DNA of 64,000 nucleotides from contig VWZP01005834.1 in assembly GCA_013396995.1 (NCBI GenBank), positions 735,271-799,270 of the forward strand, given 5' to 3'. This DNA comes from Dicaeum eximium (lineage: Eukaryota; Chordata; Aves; Passeriformes; Dicaeidae). The translations under genes and the position numbers were made by a program. Position 1 is the stretch's first letter. Every line of letters starts with the position of its first letter. The notes under the pieces are model-generated. The model had not been told where the DNA came from, ran no database searches, and saw nothing but the letters and a program-made list of their open reading frames with translations. Of the stretch, positions 23,776-36,550 are shown one piece after another.

Positions 23776-25223
23776 AGATGGGTAGCTGAAACCTAAGGCA
23801 ACAATGATGATTTTTTTTTCCTCTCTGTAACTCTACATTCTCTCCCTTGCTCATTTTTTGCTTCTTTTCTCAAAGGTAGATTTACAGCAATATTTTCACC
23901 TTCCATGTAAAAGAGGCATGTATTTGATTGTGACTGCTGTATAATGAACCCAAGGACAAAAGGTGTGTGGTATCTCTAGACACAGGGAAGTTTGTTTGTA
24001 TCATGTTCACAATTTATTTTTTATAGCTGGTCACATCCTTAAACCTAGCTTTATTGAAATCCATGCCTTAAATGGTTTACAGGTGAGATCCAAGATCTGT
24101 ATTCCTTTTATTCAAGATTTTGTAAATTCCTTTGAAAGAAACCTTATAAATTCCTTAACAAACCTGCTCATATTGTATTGAGTTCAAATTTCTCATCCTT
24201 GGAGATCTGGGGGGAAGTCATTCCTCTCCTTTAGGCATATTCTATTTGTTGTGCACACTCATAAAATCATAATCTTCCTAACACCAGCTGATAGGATTTT
24301 GTTTTTCTCTTGAGGCATTGGGTGCCCTCACAAGCTCTGTCTTCAGGCTGGTGCTTCAAAGAAATCAGTTCCTCTTCAATCATAATGAGGATTATGCTAC
24401 TCTGAGGAGGCATCTTGATTCCAATTTCCATTTAGAAACGTTTATATTCTGTTGCACAAAGGCATCTAACCATTATCCTCTGCAATTCCTTAATCAGATG
24501 GTATAAACTTGGACAGAATTGATACCACCAAGCTTTCCCTGGTAAATACATTAAGAGTTTATGGGCATCACTTCTGAACTTGGGTCGCTTGAAGTCAGCG
24601 GTGGGGAGAGGGAAGGGCCATGGGCCATGCTGCACACCCTGGAAAGTTATCTGTTGTTTCAGGGAGTAACTGATCCAGAATTATGGCTCCATAAGTCAAG
24701 GGATGAGCACCATCTCAGGTTCCCCAGGCACTGGTGAATGAGGGGCTCACACTTGCCCGTGGCTGGGTGCGTGGGGAGGGCTGGGAGTCAATGTGCCAGC
24801 ACAGCTGCCCTGCCACGGGGCAGCTCTCGCTCCTGCCTTCCCTCCTGGGCTCCCTGCTCTGGGAGAGGTGTTCACAGGCTGAGAGGTGCCTTGTGCACAA
24901 GTGGCTCTCAGGCTCTGAGCTGGAGGGGTCAGGTCTTTCTTTCTCTGGACACCACATGCTGGTTGCACTGAATATTCTTGGTGTTCATCTCCAAAAGTTT
25001 TTATTTGTCTTCATTTTGTGCTATCTTACTGAAAGTGAGTAAATGTTTCCCTTGACAAACTTAAGTAAGCAAGGCCTTTTTGGATTTGTGGGTTTATTCT
25101 CTCCAGGCAACCTTAAGCTTTACAGGCTCTATTGTTGATCACAGACTATTTTAAATTTCTTTATAATGCCCTGAAGTACCTTTCCCTGAAACATCAAGAT
25201 TGCAAATTCTTAGTTTTGCAAAG

Positions 25224-25259
25224 CACCATTGGTGGAAATTTTCCACCATTGGTGGAAAA
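25224..25259. repeat. Direct repeat CACCATTGGTGGAAA with internal inverted symmetry
   Basis: CACCATTGGTGGAAA occurs twice with a 20-bp period. The junction GGTGGAAATTTTCCACC is an inverted repeat around a single central T. No protein-binding assignment can be made from the sequence alone. Confidence 0.8.
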
Positions 25260-27548
25260 AGCTCTTGCTTTTTTTATCAGGATCAGTCTTGTACATAAAT
25301 TCAGTGTGTGAGTGGCAATTATTCTTTTGAAGAGATAATCAGTCACATTCAAAGAAATTTAAAATATTGTATTAAAAATACATATAGATTTATCAGAACC
25401 CCTTAACTAGCAATAATGGGGTTTAGCCCATGCTGGCTTCCTATGGCTGTGCTTTTTTCAGACTTGTTCAGACTGAGCAATCTCTGTGATAATTCTGTTG
25501 AAATCCCTGAAATAACTTTCAGAGTAAGGATCTACTTAAGCGACTAGGATGACAGAGCCTGCCATTTAGGATAAGATCCAAAGCCTATTGGTGCTGATAA
25601 GAATTTAATATGTACTTCTCTGGTGGCTTCATATCAACTTGCTTTGACTTGTGGTGTTTGTGTAAGTAAATGTGGCGGAGATGCATAAATTTCTTTGACT
25701 GAAAGTTGTATTTAAATATGTTTTCCTTTTTTTCAGTATTTTATTAAGAATTATATTTTTTATGCCATTGAAATGGTCTCTGATTTTATATGGGTGCATC
25801 TGTTTAGAATGAATTTATTTTTATATTATTAGGGTTTTTTTCAGAATTTATTTTAGTCAGCATTGTTATTGAACAAGTCTCACCCAAATTTTTCACTATT
25901 CTATGTGGACTAAGTGGAAAAAACCCCATCAGGTAGGGCACTGAACTGCTTGCATAAACAGTTCCTGAGACAACTATATATATTTTGAGTTCCCAGTAGA
26001 AACTTTAAATTATCATGAAAAGCAAGATTATTATGGTTTTAGGTACTTTGATGATCTAAGCTCCCAAGACAGTGAATCCCTCTTTCTCAAAGCTGTTTTT
26101 AAGATTCCCTCACTGCATAAAATATATTATCTCTCTTCCCTTTCTTACCCTTCCCTTCAAACCACTTGAATTCAGAGTAGGCAGATCTTATGCTACTGAT
26201 GCTATAACACTTAGAATGGATAAATTCTGGTATATGGAACATATGGAAATTATGGTGAATCATTGAAAAAATGTCCAGCCAGAGGATTATTTTATGTATC
26301 AAAAAAATGTTTAAAGAATCATGGCAAATATGACACTGAGGATTTAAACCATCTTGACCCTTGTCTAGTAAACCATCCTCCTCCTGAGTTTAGGGTGCTG
26401 TACCTCTGTTCAGTGCACTTGTGCCCTTTAGTGGCCCAACTTCATCAAGAAGATGCAGATTAGTTTTGATTTTTCCCAACCCAAAGCTGACTGTATTAGC
26501 TCGATGACATAAAAAGCATTTTTGTTTTTAATTATAAAATTAATTAATATAGGACTTAAAAAGAGGTTGATCTTTTTGATGCCTTCCACTCACTTTGCTT
26601 GGAAGATCCCAGGAGGATGTACTAGAAGGGAAGCAGTGCAAAAGTGCAATGTCCCTTTTCTCTCCCACCCGCCCTTGGCAAGGGGGTGCTGATCTCCTTA
26701 GCCTAACTCAGAAGCCTGGATTAACCTCCCAGTTTCATGGTATCCTTCTGATCTAAGCATCTTTGAACTTTTTGTAAGGATTTTGGTCATTTGTTCAGTG
26801 TCTTTATTCTTTCTTACAGGATTTTCTTTGAAAGACAGATTTCAAAAACCTCTATTACAGTGGCAGTTTTCACTGAGGCTATTTCAATTTTGCAATACTC
26901 CAGCCTTCAGCATCTGGTTTTCAAACTCTGTTGGATCAGGCTGGAGACAGACATCTGAAGTGACTGTTTAGCAAAATAATTTTTTTTTCCCCCAGTGGTC
27001 TAGAGTGAAAAATATGCAAATATGAATAAAATTAGCTCATTTGGAAGGCACTGAGCTTTAATGAATAACCATTTATATAATGGCAAAATAAAGCAAATTA
27101 AAATTTGTTTTGAACACAAGCTCTTTTAAAAGAACAAATTAAATGAACAAACTGAGAGTTAAATCAAGACACTGAAGGCTTCAATAGGCCTGATCTCTAC
27201 ATGAGAGGTGCTGAATAAAAGAGGAATCAAATAAGATCCTCACAGAATTGGCACAAAAGTATTATTATTTCTAACATAACACTATCCAGCCTAATAACAA
27301 CACATTGAGTTTGAAATCAAGTACATTACTTGAGGTGGAACAGTGAGGAAAATTGATCTGTTGCCCATAAGCCCTGTGCACAAATTTCCCCAGAAATGGC
27401 AGTTTCACTGGAGGGTTTGTTTGTTGATGCTGCATCTATATCTGGAAATTAGCATCAAACTGAATGTTTTTCTTCTCTATGGTTTTAAAGGAGGGAAAAA
27501 CAGCAAGAAGAAAATACTGCAACTATCTGCTTTGTTGTTTTGGGTTTT

Positions 27549-27590
27549 CCTTCCTTCCTTGCTTCCTTCCTTCCTTCCTTCCTTCCTTTT
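27549..27590. repeat. CCTT microsatellite, interrupted once
   Basis: Three CCTT units, a GCTT interruption and six further CCTT units ending in a T-run are visible. Confidence 0.92.
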
Positions 27591-27844
27591 CTGTCAGTCT
27601 GAGCAAGAATGGAATTAATAGACAACAGCTGTACACCTGTATGACTCTAGATTTTAAGTGAGAATTATTTTCTCTCCAGTTTCTGGAATGCTAAATTTAT
27701 TAATTTTGACTAAATTTGTGTAAATATTGAGTTTTCTTGCATATCATGAAAACAAAGATGTGTTTCGAGTCCTTTTTTTACTGCAGAAGCACAGCAAAAC
27801 CTCCATTATCAAAAGAATGCATCTTAGAGTAAAAACAAGCATGT

Positions 27845-27915
27845 ACCAGCTAATGTGAACAGGAGGCTGAACCAGATACCTCCTGAGGTCTCTTCTTATT
27901 CTGTGGTGCTATGTG
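27845..27915 (+). mobile_element. Short CR1 LINE 3'-terminal fragment
   Basis: AGGAGGCTGAACCAGATACC, then TCCTGAGGTCTCTTC and TATTCTGTGGTGCTATGTG, correspond to the last ~60 bases of CR1 (ggttggaccagatgacctcc, then ggtcccttc, then the terminal octamers). It is the most 3' recognisable CR1 fragment of this intron, about 0.8 kb upstream of the next DHRSX exon. Confidence 0.65.
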
Positions 27916-28702
27916 AAAGAGAGAGCAGGGTACTTGTAGGCTGGCACAAGAAAAAATTCTGTATAGAAACTTTGGCAGAATTTTATATAACGAGGAAAAG
28001 AAGAAGGCAACTTCATAAAGTTCATAAGAGATATCAGTATTTTTATCCAATTTAGATAATAAGCAATAGGTATTTCGATGTTTCATGCTATGGAAAAGAT
28101 TTGTGAATGGATAAATTGAATGCTGATTTTAAAAATTTAACTTCTGTTAACAATTCCTATATCTCCTGTGTTAATGTTTTTTTCCTTTGTGTTATTAAAA
28201 AATTGCCAAACAAATGTCAGACAATTAGTAACCACCTACCTAAGCTGAATGGAACAAAAGACATTTATGTGATGCTTAATCATATTTTATGTTAGCACTA
28301 ATAAATCCTTTCCTGAGCATTTGAGACAGGGTAGCCAGGACTTTCCTCCAACTATGTAAGTCTTCATTTTGGAAAAAGAGGAAGGGGAAGTCTGCTGTAA
28401 CCTGTAGTGAAGTTTTTGCAGAATCTGGATGTGGTACAATTAGCTTGTCTCACAGACTCAACTCTCAAGTCTGCTGGTCCAGTAGATAGTCCCAATTTAT
28501 GTGAATAAATGAGATAAACTGGCAGAACCTGTGTGAATCACAGTGTGTTTGTGCAGGCCTCTTTGAAAGCCTCTGCTGCCTGACAGGAAGCACACCTTTC
28601 CACCTAAAACTTCATACTGGTTCTACACTGTGGTTGGCACTTCAGAGTGGCATTCCTAAAATTGGTTGCATTGCTAATTTTTCGTTTTCCGTCCTTTAAC
28701 AG

Positions 28703-28771
28703 CTGGAAACAGTGAAAGTGATGGCCAAGAAGCAGTGAGGAAAATAAAAGAAGAAACTTTGACTGGAAAAG
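28703..28771 (+). CDS. DHRSX: DHRSX next internal coding exon (partial CDS)
   Basis: This is a 69-bp exon whose first two bases, CT, complete the Ala codon left open at 16570. It then reads GNSESDGQEAVRKIKEETL followed by TGK and the first base of the next codon. The segment is the loop after beta-2 (GNSES) plus helix alpha-C (QEAVRKIKEE). It aligns with the corresponding human DHRSX segment, which I recall as AGNNDSKAKQVVSKIKEETL, and this match is the strongest support for the gene name. The acceptor is good: a pyrimidine-rich stretch ends in TTTAACAG at 28702. The donor GTACCA at 28772 is weak because +5 is C, not G. The next exon should begin with two bases completing Val and encode strand beta-3 with a D-L-A/S type motif. 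I did not find it in the remaining 35 kb. Helix alpha-C is rich in Lys/Glu, as usual at this position. Confidence 0.9.
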
Positions 28772-28882
28772 GTACCATGTTCTATCCTTTCCTTTAAGAA
28801 ACTATTTTTCCTCTCTTTTTGCCATCATCTCCTTTTATATGAGGTCCCCTTGTGTATGCTAAACACTTTTTTTTTTTCATTT

Positions 28883-29066
28883 GGGGCACTGGAACAGTCT
28901 GCCCAGAGCAGTTGTAGATGCCTCCTCCCTGGCAGTGTTAAAGGCCAGATTGGATGGAGCTCTGAGCAAACTGGTCTAGTGGAAGGTGTCCTTGCCCATG
29001 GCAGGAGGTTTGGAATGAGATGCTCTTTAAGGTCCTTTCTAACCCAAATGATTCTGTGATTCTGTG
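28883..29066 (+). mobile_element. CR1 LINE 3' end, relatively well preserved, 112 bp after a DHRSX exon
   Basis: The copy runs from GGGGCACTGGAACAGTCTGC through GTTAAAGGCCAGATTGGATG, AGCAAACTGGTCTAGTGGAA, GTGTCCTTGCCCATGGCAGG and AGGTCCTTTCTAACCCAAAT to two ATTCTGTG octamers (29051-29066). It is one of the best conserved CR1 copies here and lies in sense orientation. A T-run immediately precedes it (28868-28878). The long minus-strand open frame at 28825-29184 is its antisense shadow. Confidence 0.95.
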
Positions 29067-32000
29067 AATCAAATTCCTGAAATAAATGTGTTTCAGGGGT
29101 AAAATGCATGGGATTTTTTTTTTTTTTAATGTTTTCAGTCTTGTTTGACTTTACTGTTTGCCATTGAAAAAGGGTTGTCTTCAAGTTACAGTTTGCCTGC
29201 GTATGTGTATGTGTGTGATTTAACAGATGGGAAAAATTCAGAGTACCAGTAATTTTTGCTAAGGGGATGATGACAACAGGTAAGAGTGTGTGTGCTCTTT
29301 TTCTTTTCTTGTTTTAGGAGCTAACAGGTTTTTGAAAGATCAAGGCTGCTTGATTGGGTCATTTGACACATGTTAAGTGCTTATCATACTTCGCAAAGTA
29401 AAACTATTTTCTTATATATAAATGGAACTTTCATATCAAGCCCAAATTCCTACTTTTTTTGTGGTTCTTCTCTTATTGTTTTATCTGATGATCTATCATG
29501 TCTGTAGAGGTATAAGGCCAGCATAGCTTGATAACTAAGAGAAAAGGCATGTTCTCTTTTTTTTTTTTTAAATTACCTGCTATGTGATTGTAATTTTCAG
29601 TTTATGGTGGAAGTTAGTGCAGCTCATATTTTGGTCCCTGGGTGTCACTGGGTGTAGTTCCTAATGGTGCATGATGATTCATTCCTGCCACTTTGATGTA
29701 TCATTTCTTGGCAAAATAATAGGGCAGTGTTGCTAGTCCAACCCACTTAGGATCTTCATGGCTTCTTCTGAGATCTGATTCTGTTTTTGTGCCTGTAATA
29801 ATTACTGTTATGATGATCAAAATACATGTTAATTATTGTGTTAAAAAAACCTTTAATTATGATTTATCTTTTGACTTAAATAAATGTGCATCCATTATAG
29901 CCTCAAGATACATGTATGCTAGTTAAAAGCATCATAAATTAAGGCATAGTTAGAAGGATCATGAAAGGAAAAAGGTAATTATTACATCATTAAAGTCTTA
30001 TGCTGGAAGTTTCTGTACAGAGACCAAAACCAGTCGGAATTAATTATGTCAGGTGACTTGCATGAAGCTGAATAAACCGAGATCTGTCTTATTTTCTTCC
30101 TTTTGTGTGATCACAGGCTTTTCTAGCACTACAGTCTTTCTTGATTTTTCTAAGTAAAGTCAGTTATAGCCCTCAGTTATAAACTGTTAAGACACAGATG
30201 TCAGTTTGAGGAAGCTAAACGGTTATTTAAAGTTGACTGAAGTTGTTCCTCATTGTAATTATTTTGACTGAGGCTTAAGTAATCTCAGGCCCTGATAGGT
30301 TTGGCCTAAAAATAAATTGGAAGAATATTGTCTTTTAGGAATTTCTCCCTGATTGAGGGAAATTTATATTTACAAGTGCAACGTCCTGTACAAAAGGCTT
30401 GTGCAGAACTGAGTGCCGCTCCTGTGTTACTGCTTATCAATGAATTTGCACTTTGCTATAAAAAGGATGTGTGTGTAGATACTGTGAGCAAGACAGGGCT
30501 GTGCAAGAGTATCACCTTTTCAAAAGCTACAGTTCAGGATCTGTTTAGTCACTGCATAAAAACTGTATTGGTTGTCTTTCTTGACCCTTTTCCCCTGCTT
30601 TTTTTTTTGAGCATTTTTCATGGCCCATATGAGATCACTGCTTTACAGAAATCTCTCCCATCAGGAAGATCAGGCTCTTGAAAGAGAACTACTCAAAATA
30701 GTATTGTTGGGCAGCCAGTGTGGTCAGGGATTGGGACAATATAGCTATTATGGACAAACAACATGAGTGGGTGCCATCAGTTTGTTATCCAGATCTCAGA
30801 TCTCCTAGAACAAAGAAAATCTCCTTGCTTTTCATCAGGTTAGACAGCAAAAGGGCACAAAAGACCTTGTCCTCTCCTTGTTGCCTGGCTGAGCCATACA
30901 TAGCACAAACATCCCCAGAGACAGCTCTGGGAAAATGCCAGGCTTCTTGAATGCAAGTAATTACAATGTTTTTAAGGCACTGTCATCCTTCTCTGTCTTG
31001 GCCCACTGTCTGTCTGGGGCTCTGTCTGATATCTAAGGGTAAGTAGTTTTACTTGACATAATCTGTACTTACTTCTGGGACAAGTGAGATTCAAAGCATG
31101 TACATAAATAATTCCAGTGAAGCAGCTGATGAGCAATAATGTGCTAACAGTTGCAGAGGAGGATAAAGGATAGTAATAAAAAGGCTATGCATGCAGGTGA
31201 TGGGATTTTTTGTAAAAGCATGGCAAGACATGGAAAAAGGATGAACAAAACTTCTGAATTCAGGGAGGCAGGAAGCCTGGTTTCCCATGCTAGAGGCATG
31301 GGAAGCAGAGCTAATGCTAAAAGAGAGTAGAGAGCTGGAGAGGAAGGCAGCTGCAGCCATTTGCTACAAAGCAGTGATGCTAAAGGACTGAGAAAAATCT
31401 AAGCAATGTCGCACTTCCCCTCTTCCTTCTACCCACCCTCTCCCCTGGTGCTGCATCAGACACCTTCCTGGTTCCTCTCCCTGCTGATTCCAGACTGTTT
31501 AGGTGTCCTCCTTGGTTTTGGGTCTCTGTTCTGGGTAACCTATTGCAAAGTGTAAGGAGGGAGGAGGTACATGGGCAGTTGAGCGGAAGTGAATAAGCTA
31601 CAAGCCTTTGGGGCATGATAGACCCAGTTAGCTTAACCATCAGAACCTCCTCCATGATAAAGAAATCACAGCCCTCAGATATCCAGAACAGGCCAGAAGC
31701 AGTGCTGCATTGTCATTAAAATTCTCACACAGGGCACTCTTTCCAAAAGACCAAGGGCAACACATTGCTACACCATGAATCATAAAGCTGGGAGAAGCCA
31801 GGATGATGTGGATGTTTATCTTGCTTCCATTTGTTAAATTGGGAACTTGTGTTGTTAATAGTAGCAATTACATGGCTGGGAAAATCGTTGATAGCTCAGG
31901 ATTGCCACAGAGATATTTTAATTGGATAAATCTCTGTAATTTGCACATAGGTGTGTCTCTGCTAGTGTGTTCCTTAGATCAGTTGGGTGCTCTTCAGGCA

Positions 32001-35000
32001 ACCCTCAGCTCTTGGCTGGTTGCTGAGCACAGGTTCCTATCAAGAAGGGCCCTGCAGGTCCTGGCCTGGATTCCCTTTGGACAGGACTAGGCTGGGAGGT
32101 GAGTTGCAGCAGTAACAGAGCATTACTGCATGGGAGCAAACTTCAGAGTTTATCTGAACTAAGCCTTCCACAGACCTGCAGCAAGTGCCTATGTCAGGTG
32201 CCCAGTGCAAAATGAGCTCCAGAAATGGACTTCTGTTGACCCAAACTGCTTGTTAAGGCAGCCATAACCAGTTACCAGTCATGAACAAACTTCATTGGGC
32301 TGTGGAAATGGGAGTTTTCTGTGCTACACTCAACTCTCAATGATACTGGAAAAGAATCTCTGCATTTACATAACAGAGTTGTATCTCCTGACTCAGTTAG
32401 CCTCAGCTTATGTCTCTGCAAATGAAAGCTGGTTTTAGCCTGATGATTACAAACATACAAATGTTGGAAACTCATATATAAACATGAATGAAAGCTTCAT
32501 TCATTCCAGCAAAGGTTCATGAATGCTGGCAGAATCAGCAATTAGCAAAACTTTATGCATAAATATCATATAGCACAGTACCAAGGAAAGGCTCTCACAA
32601 CCAGAGTGTAGAAGCTGGAGCTGCAACCAGAGTCAAAGGAGAAAAAAATTAACATTTAGTGAGAAAAGAGGGTGTAAAAGCCATATTAAGGGTAGACCTC
32701 TTCAAAAGGAGAAGCCTGCGTTTAATCTCACCCAACATTTTTGCGGCAATTCAAATAAAACCACAATTATAAAACTACAAGCTAAATTCACAGGGTTCAT
32801 GAAACTTACATTTGAAGTCAGGTGAGAAAGGAAGAAGAGACTTTCTCCCTCAGAGTCAGAGGAATGCAGAGGTTAGCACAGTGGCAACCAAATTGTGTCA
32901 TCTACAGTCTGACCCACATCAAGACAACATGGGCCAAATAGTAGGATGCATTGTCTTAACAAAAATTTGTGTGCATTTAACAAGTCTGGCTTTTTCCCAG
33001 AGCTTTCTCTAGAGATGTTTATGCTACATGTGGCTCAGCCAGGGAACAAGGAGATGAAAAAGTCTCTTGCTCCCTTTTGTAGTATAACTTGCTAATAAAC
33101 GAGGAATTTTTCCTTTATATTAGAGATCTGAGATGGAAGAATTGATGTGAAAGAATCTGGGCTAATATAGCCAATACATACCAAGCTAATTACAGAATAA
33201 CTCATGGGTGGTTTCTCCACCAACATTTGCTGTATGTCAGGCAACATTTTTAACAGAGCAGTCCAGCCTTTTCTGCTCTGTACCAGACAGTTTGTTGTTA
33301 GCTTTCCCTGCAGGCTGGAGGAACTCATCCGCTGAGTTCCCAAATTCACAAACTTTTAAACATGGTGGCGGTATTCCCATCGTGTTAGCTGTAGTTGTCT
33401 TCAGCGAAGAGTTCAGTTTAGCAAGGGCTGATGCCTTGTTAATATGTGCAAAAATGTCTGCCAGGACCTTTTCTTTTGCATGGCATGTCAAAGATGTTAT
33501 TATGGAAGTGGTCAAAAATAGTGGAAAATATTTGTATTTGAGGCATATCTTCTATAAGTGTGCATAAGCATGTGTGAGTTTATGCTTGCTTGTGTCACTT
33601 TTTTCTTTCTGGTGGTGTTTTGAGTTGTAAAAGCATAACATCCTGGGCTTGTGGCTAGACCTAATTGTGGCTACTTTGTCTCTTCTACCACATCCTATTG
33701 AAATATCCTTTCTCTACCACTGCTGGTGATGAAACACCTGTAGGATTGGTTTAAAGAGCTTCCTGTCAATGACAGTGCAGTTTCCACCTACATGGTGCAT
33801 TATCTCCAGTACTTGGCTTTGGCAGGAGAATGACTGCCCTCAGTTGGAGTTGTACAGCTGAACACCAGGCTTATGGACACATCTTGAAAGCCAAGGTGGT
33901 GATATGAATGGGAGTAGAGAAATCTCAGTCTGACAGGACCCTGTGTGGAACTGCAGAGCTTTTCTGCTTTGTCACTTGATGACAGGTATAACAGCCTTGC
34001 CTAAACGTTAGGATTTATTTTCCTTCCATAGACTAATCTGAGGTTATGTTAGGTATATTCAAGCCATATGAAAATATTTGAATATTAAAAAATATTGGGT
34101 GTGTTAATCTAAGTTTGTGACTGGAACCTCTCCATACACAAGGGGTGGAAGACTCTTTTCTGGAGACCAAGAAAGTAATGCATGGGCTAATACTTTTTCT
34201 CTGTGCTCATAGCACTTATGTCCCTTATCCAGTAAAGCTGGTTTAAATTTGCTTCATATTAAGCTGGGAAGATTTTAATTCACAGAAAGGTGTATCCAGA
34301 GCCCTATGATAAAATCACTTAGGTGAAAAGTTTTCAAATCAATTGTCCTGCTTTTCTGTTTGTTTTACATAATTCTTTGATGCAAACCCATGGTTAAATT
34401 CATTAAGCCTGTTTGCTTATGTCTTTTCTTGTTCTCCTTTTGACTTCCAGTGTAACATGATATAAGATTTCCCCTCTCAGTTCTTACAGATACTTAAAAC
34501 AATAGAGAACCTTCTAGTTTTCAGATTTCTTAAAACACTTTGGAAATTGAGTGGTCATGTTAACAGTGTGGCAAATCAGAATTTAGGACCAATATGAATA
34601 TGGTTGACATAGTTGCAGATGAGTTGCATATCTGGATCCTGAGTTGAAGTCTTTCAAATGTGAAATGTATTCATAATGCAGGCACAAGCTCTGCTTGTTG
34701 GTTTCCTGAATTCCCATTTCCATTGGAAATGTGAAACACATTTCATTAACAGGCTCTGCCACTAGGAAACGATTTTCTCTTATTTAAATTATCTCTAATT
34801 GAAACTTAGAGACAAAGAAGTGCACAGGTGTAGCTGTAGGCAGAATAACAAAGTCTTGTCAGATGTCTTGAAATGATTTTCTGACTGTAAATCACCAAAG
34901 CTTTGTGTGACTAATGGCACCAAAGCTCTGAGGTTAGGGTTTTGCTGATTGTGCTGCCCTACTGAAGGCAATCTGGATAAAGGGAGTTTCAAATTAAAAT

Positions 35001-35892
35001 TGCCTCTTCAAGACTGAAAAAAGCTCCCCTTTCAGACTTTTACAGGATTTTGATCCTCTTGTAGGTACTTGTAGAGTCATGATGTTGTGCAGTGGCTGAA
35101 TAAAGGTGCTCCTGGGTTTGTCACATCCTTTAATATGCCATTATTTTTTCCATCTCAAGCAGTAGTTGCAGGCAGGTTGTGTGAGCTATTTCTGGACCTT
35201 GCCTGTTTTCAAGAAAATTGCCATCATGTACTGAAAGACAAAGCCAAGGAAAAAGCAATTTGTTTTCTCTCTGGAATGCTTTCATATTTCTCTTCCGAGA
35301 ACTACATTATATAGACCTATCTTCTGTGGGTTACATCTAGGGCTTTAGAAGTTAATTTGCTTATAACAAGTAGAATATTTTCTGTGGAAATGCCATTGGC
35401 TTCTGTAATGGAGATCCAGCTGCCAAGAGCATGGAGAACCTGTGGGCTGAAGTAAATGTGGAATTAGCAGAGCCTGTATGCTGTGTGAGCAACCTGCCAG
35501 GTGTGAGCTGCACATCAAACAGCAGATGCTGGTCAGCCTGAGTGTGCAGGCAGCGCTGCTCTTTCCTTGTCAGCTCCATCCCTGCAGTAGTATGGCAAAG
35601 CTCCAGAGGAGGCACTGCCAGAGAGGAGCCTCTGCACCTCCCAAGGACCAGTGCCACTGTGCCCAAGCTTAATTTGCTCTTCAAGGACTTTTTTTCAGTG
35701 GCAAAGAATTGAAGCTCTGAATAGATGTCCCAGTTCTTAAATTAGTTATGAGCCAGGCTCTCCCCAGCAGTGCCCAGTGACAGGACCAGAGGCAATGGCA
35801 CAACCTAAAATGCGAGAAATTCCATTTAAAAAAAGAAAAACTTTTTTCAATTTTTTTTTTTTGTTTGTTTGTTTTAGCATAAGAGCTTTTGG

Positions 35893-36048
35893 GTATTGGC
35901 ACAGGTTGCCCAGAGAGTTTGTAGATTCTCCATCTTGAGAGATATTCAAAAGCCATCTGAACACAGTCCTGGGCAGCCATCTCCAGGCGGCCCAGCATGA
36001 GAAGGGACAATCTCCTTCCAGCCTCAGCCACCCTGTAATTCTGTAAAT
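35893..36048 (+). mobile_element. CR1 LINE 3' end
   Basis: GGTATTGGCACAGGTTGCCC, AGAGAGTTTGTAGATTCTCC, AGAGATATTCAAAAGCCATC and TGAACACAGTCCTGGGCAGC are followed by ATCTCC and CTTCCAGCCTCAGCC. It ends in CTGTAATTCTGTAAATC, a decayed octamer tail. The order is that of CR1, and the copy is 5' truncated. A T-rich GTTT stretch precedes it at 35850-35877. Confidence 0.92.
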
Positions 36049-36395
36049 CTAGCAAATTTTAGCTGCCAAACCCACATGAAACCCTGTGTGATTTGTGTGT
36101 CTAGACCTGAATACAGATACTGTAACATGCAGAGGTTCCAGGACTTCAGGGCCTTCCAGAAACTGAATCAGTGTTCATACAGTGCCAATATTAAGACTTA
36201 GGTGCATATAGTGATAGGAATAGCAATAATTTGACCATAATGCAGTCTTGGGAAGCAGGTACTGGAAAAGAACTTCATAGCAGTGGAAAAAATCACATCG
36301 GTGCAAGTAAAAAAAAGCATTCTGTGGAAACAAAGGAATGAAGTGTAGGAATGCTGATGTTTAGAGTAAGAATGACTCTGAAGCAGCTTCCATTC

Positions 36396-36550
36396 TTGTT
36401 TCTTTTGGTGTTTTAGATTTTGGCTTGTTTTATTGTTGTAGCTGTTGCTGTTTTTGTTACTGTTGTTTAGGTGTGTTTTGTTTGCGTGTTTTGTTTGGCT
36501 AGTTTTTGTTTTGTTCTTGATTTTTGGTGTCCTGGGGTTTTTTTTGTGCA
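36396..36550. repeat. T/G-rich strand-asymmetric tract
   Basis: About 150 bp is built almost entirely from GTTTT, TGTTG and GTTTTG motifs, with very few A or C on the + strand. It looks like a degenerate simple repeat. The complementary composition occurs at 60583-60733. Confidence 0.8.

Larger units (their letters stand above)
16571..28702 (+). other. DHRSX: DHRSX intron between the two exons (complete, 12,132 bp)
   Basis: The intron is bounded by GTAAAG at the 5' side and AACAG at the 3' side, and it is phase 1 because the Ala codon is split after its first base. It contains a 45-bp tandem duplication (17878-17968), CR1 copies at 18285-18424, 21430-21800, 22606-22860, 23110-23775 and 27845-27915, a short CCTT microsatellite and a GC-rich patch at 24690-24960. 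All recognisable CR1 copies in this intron are in the sense orientation. No coding exon beyond the two flanking ones was recognised. Confidence 0.85.

Noticed and set aside
28825..29184. 119-codon minus-strand open frame next to the DHRSX exon
   Set aside because: It is the antisense shadow of the CR1 3' end and its flanking T-runs, with no known domain.
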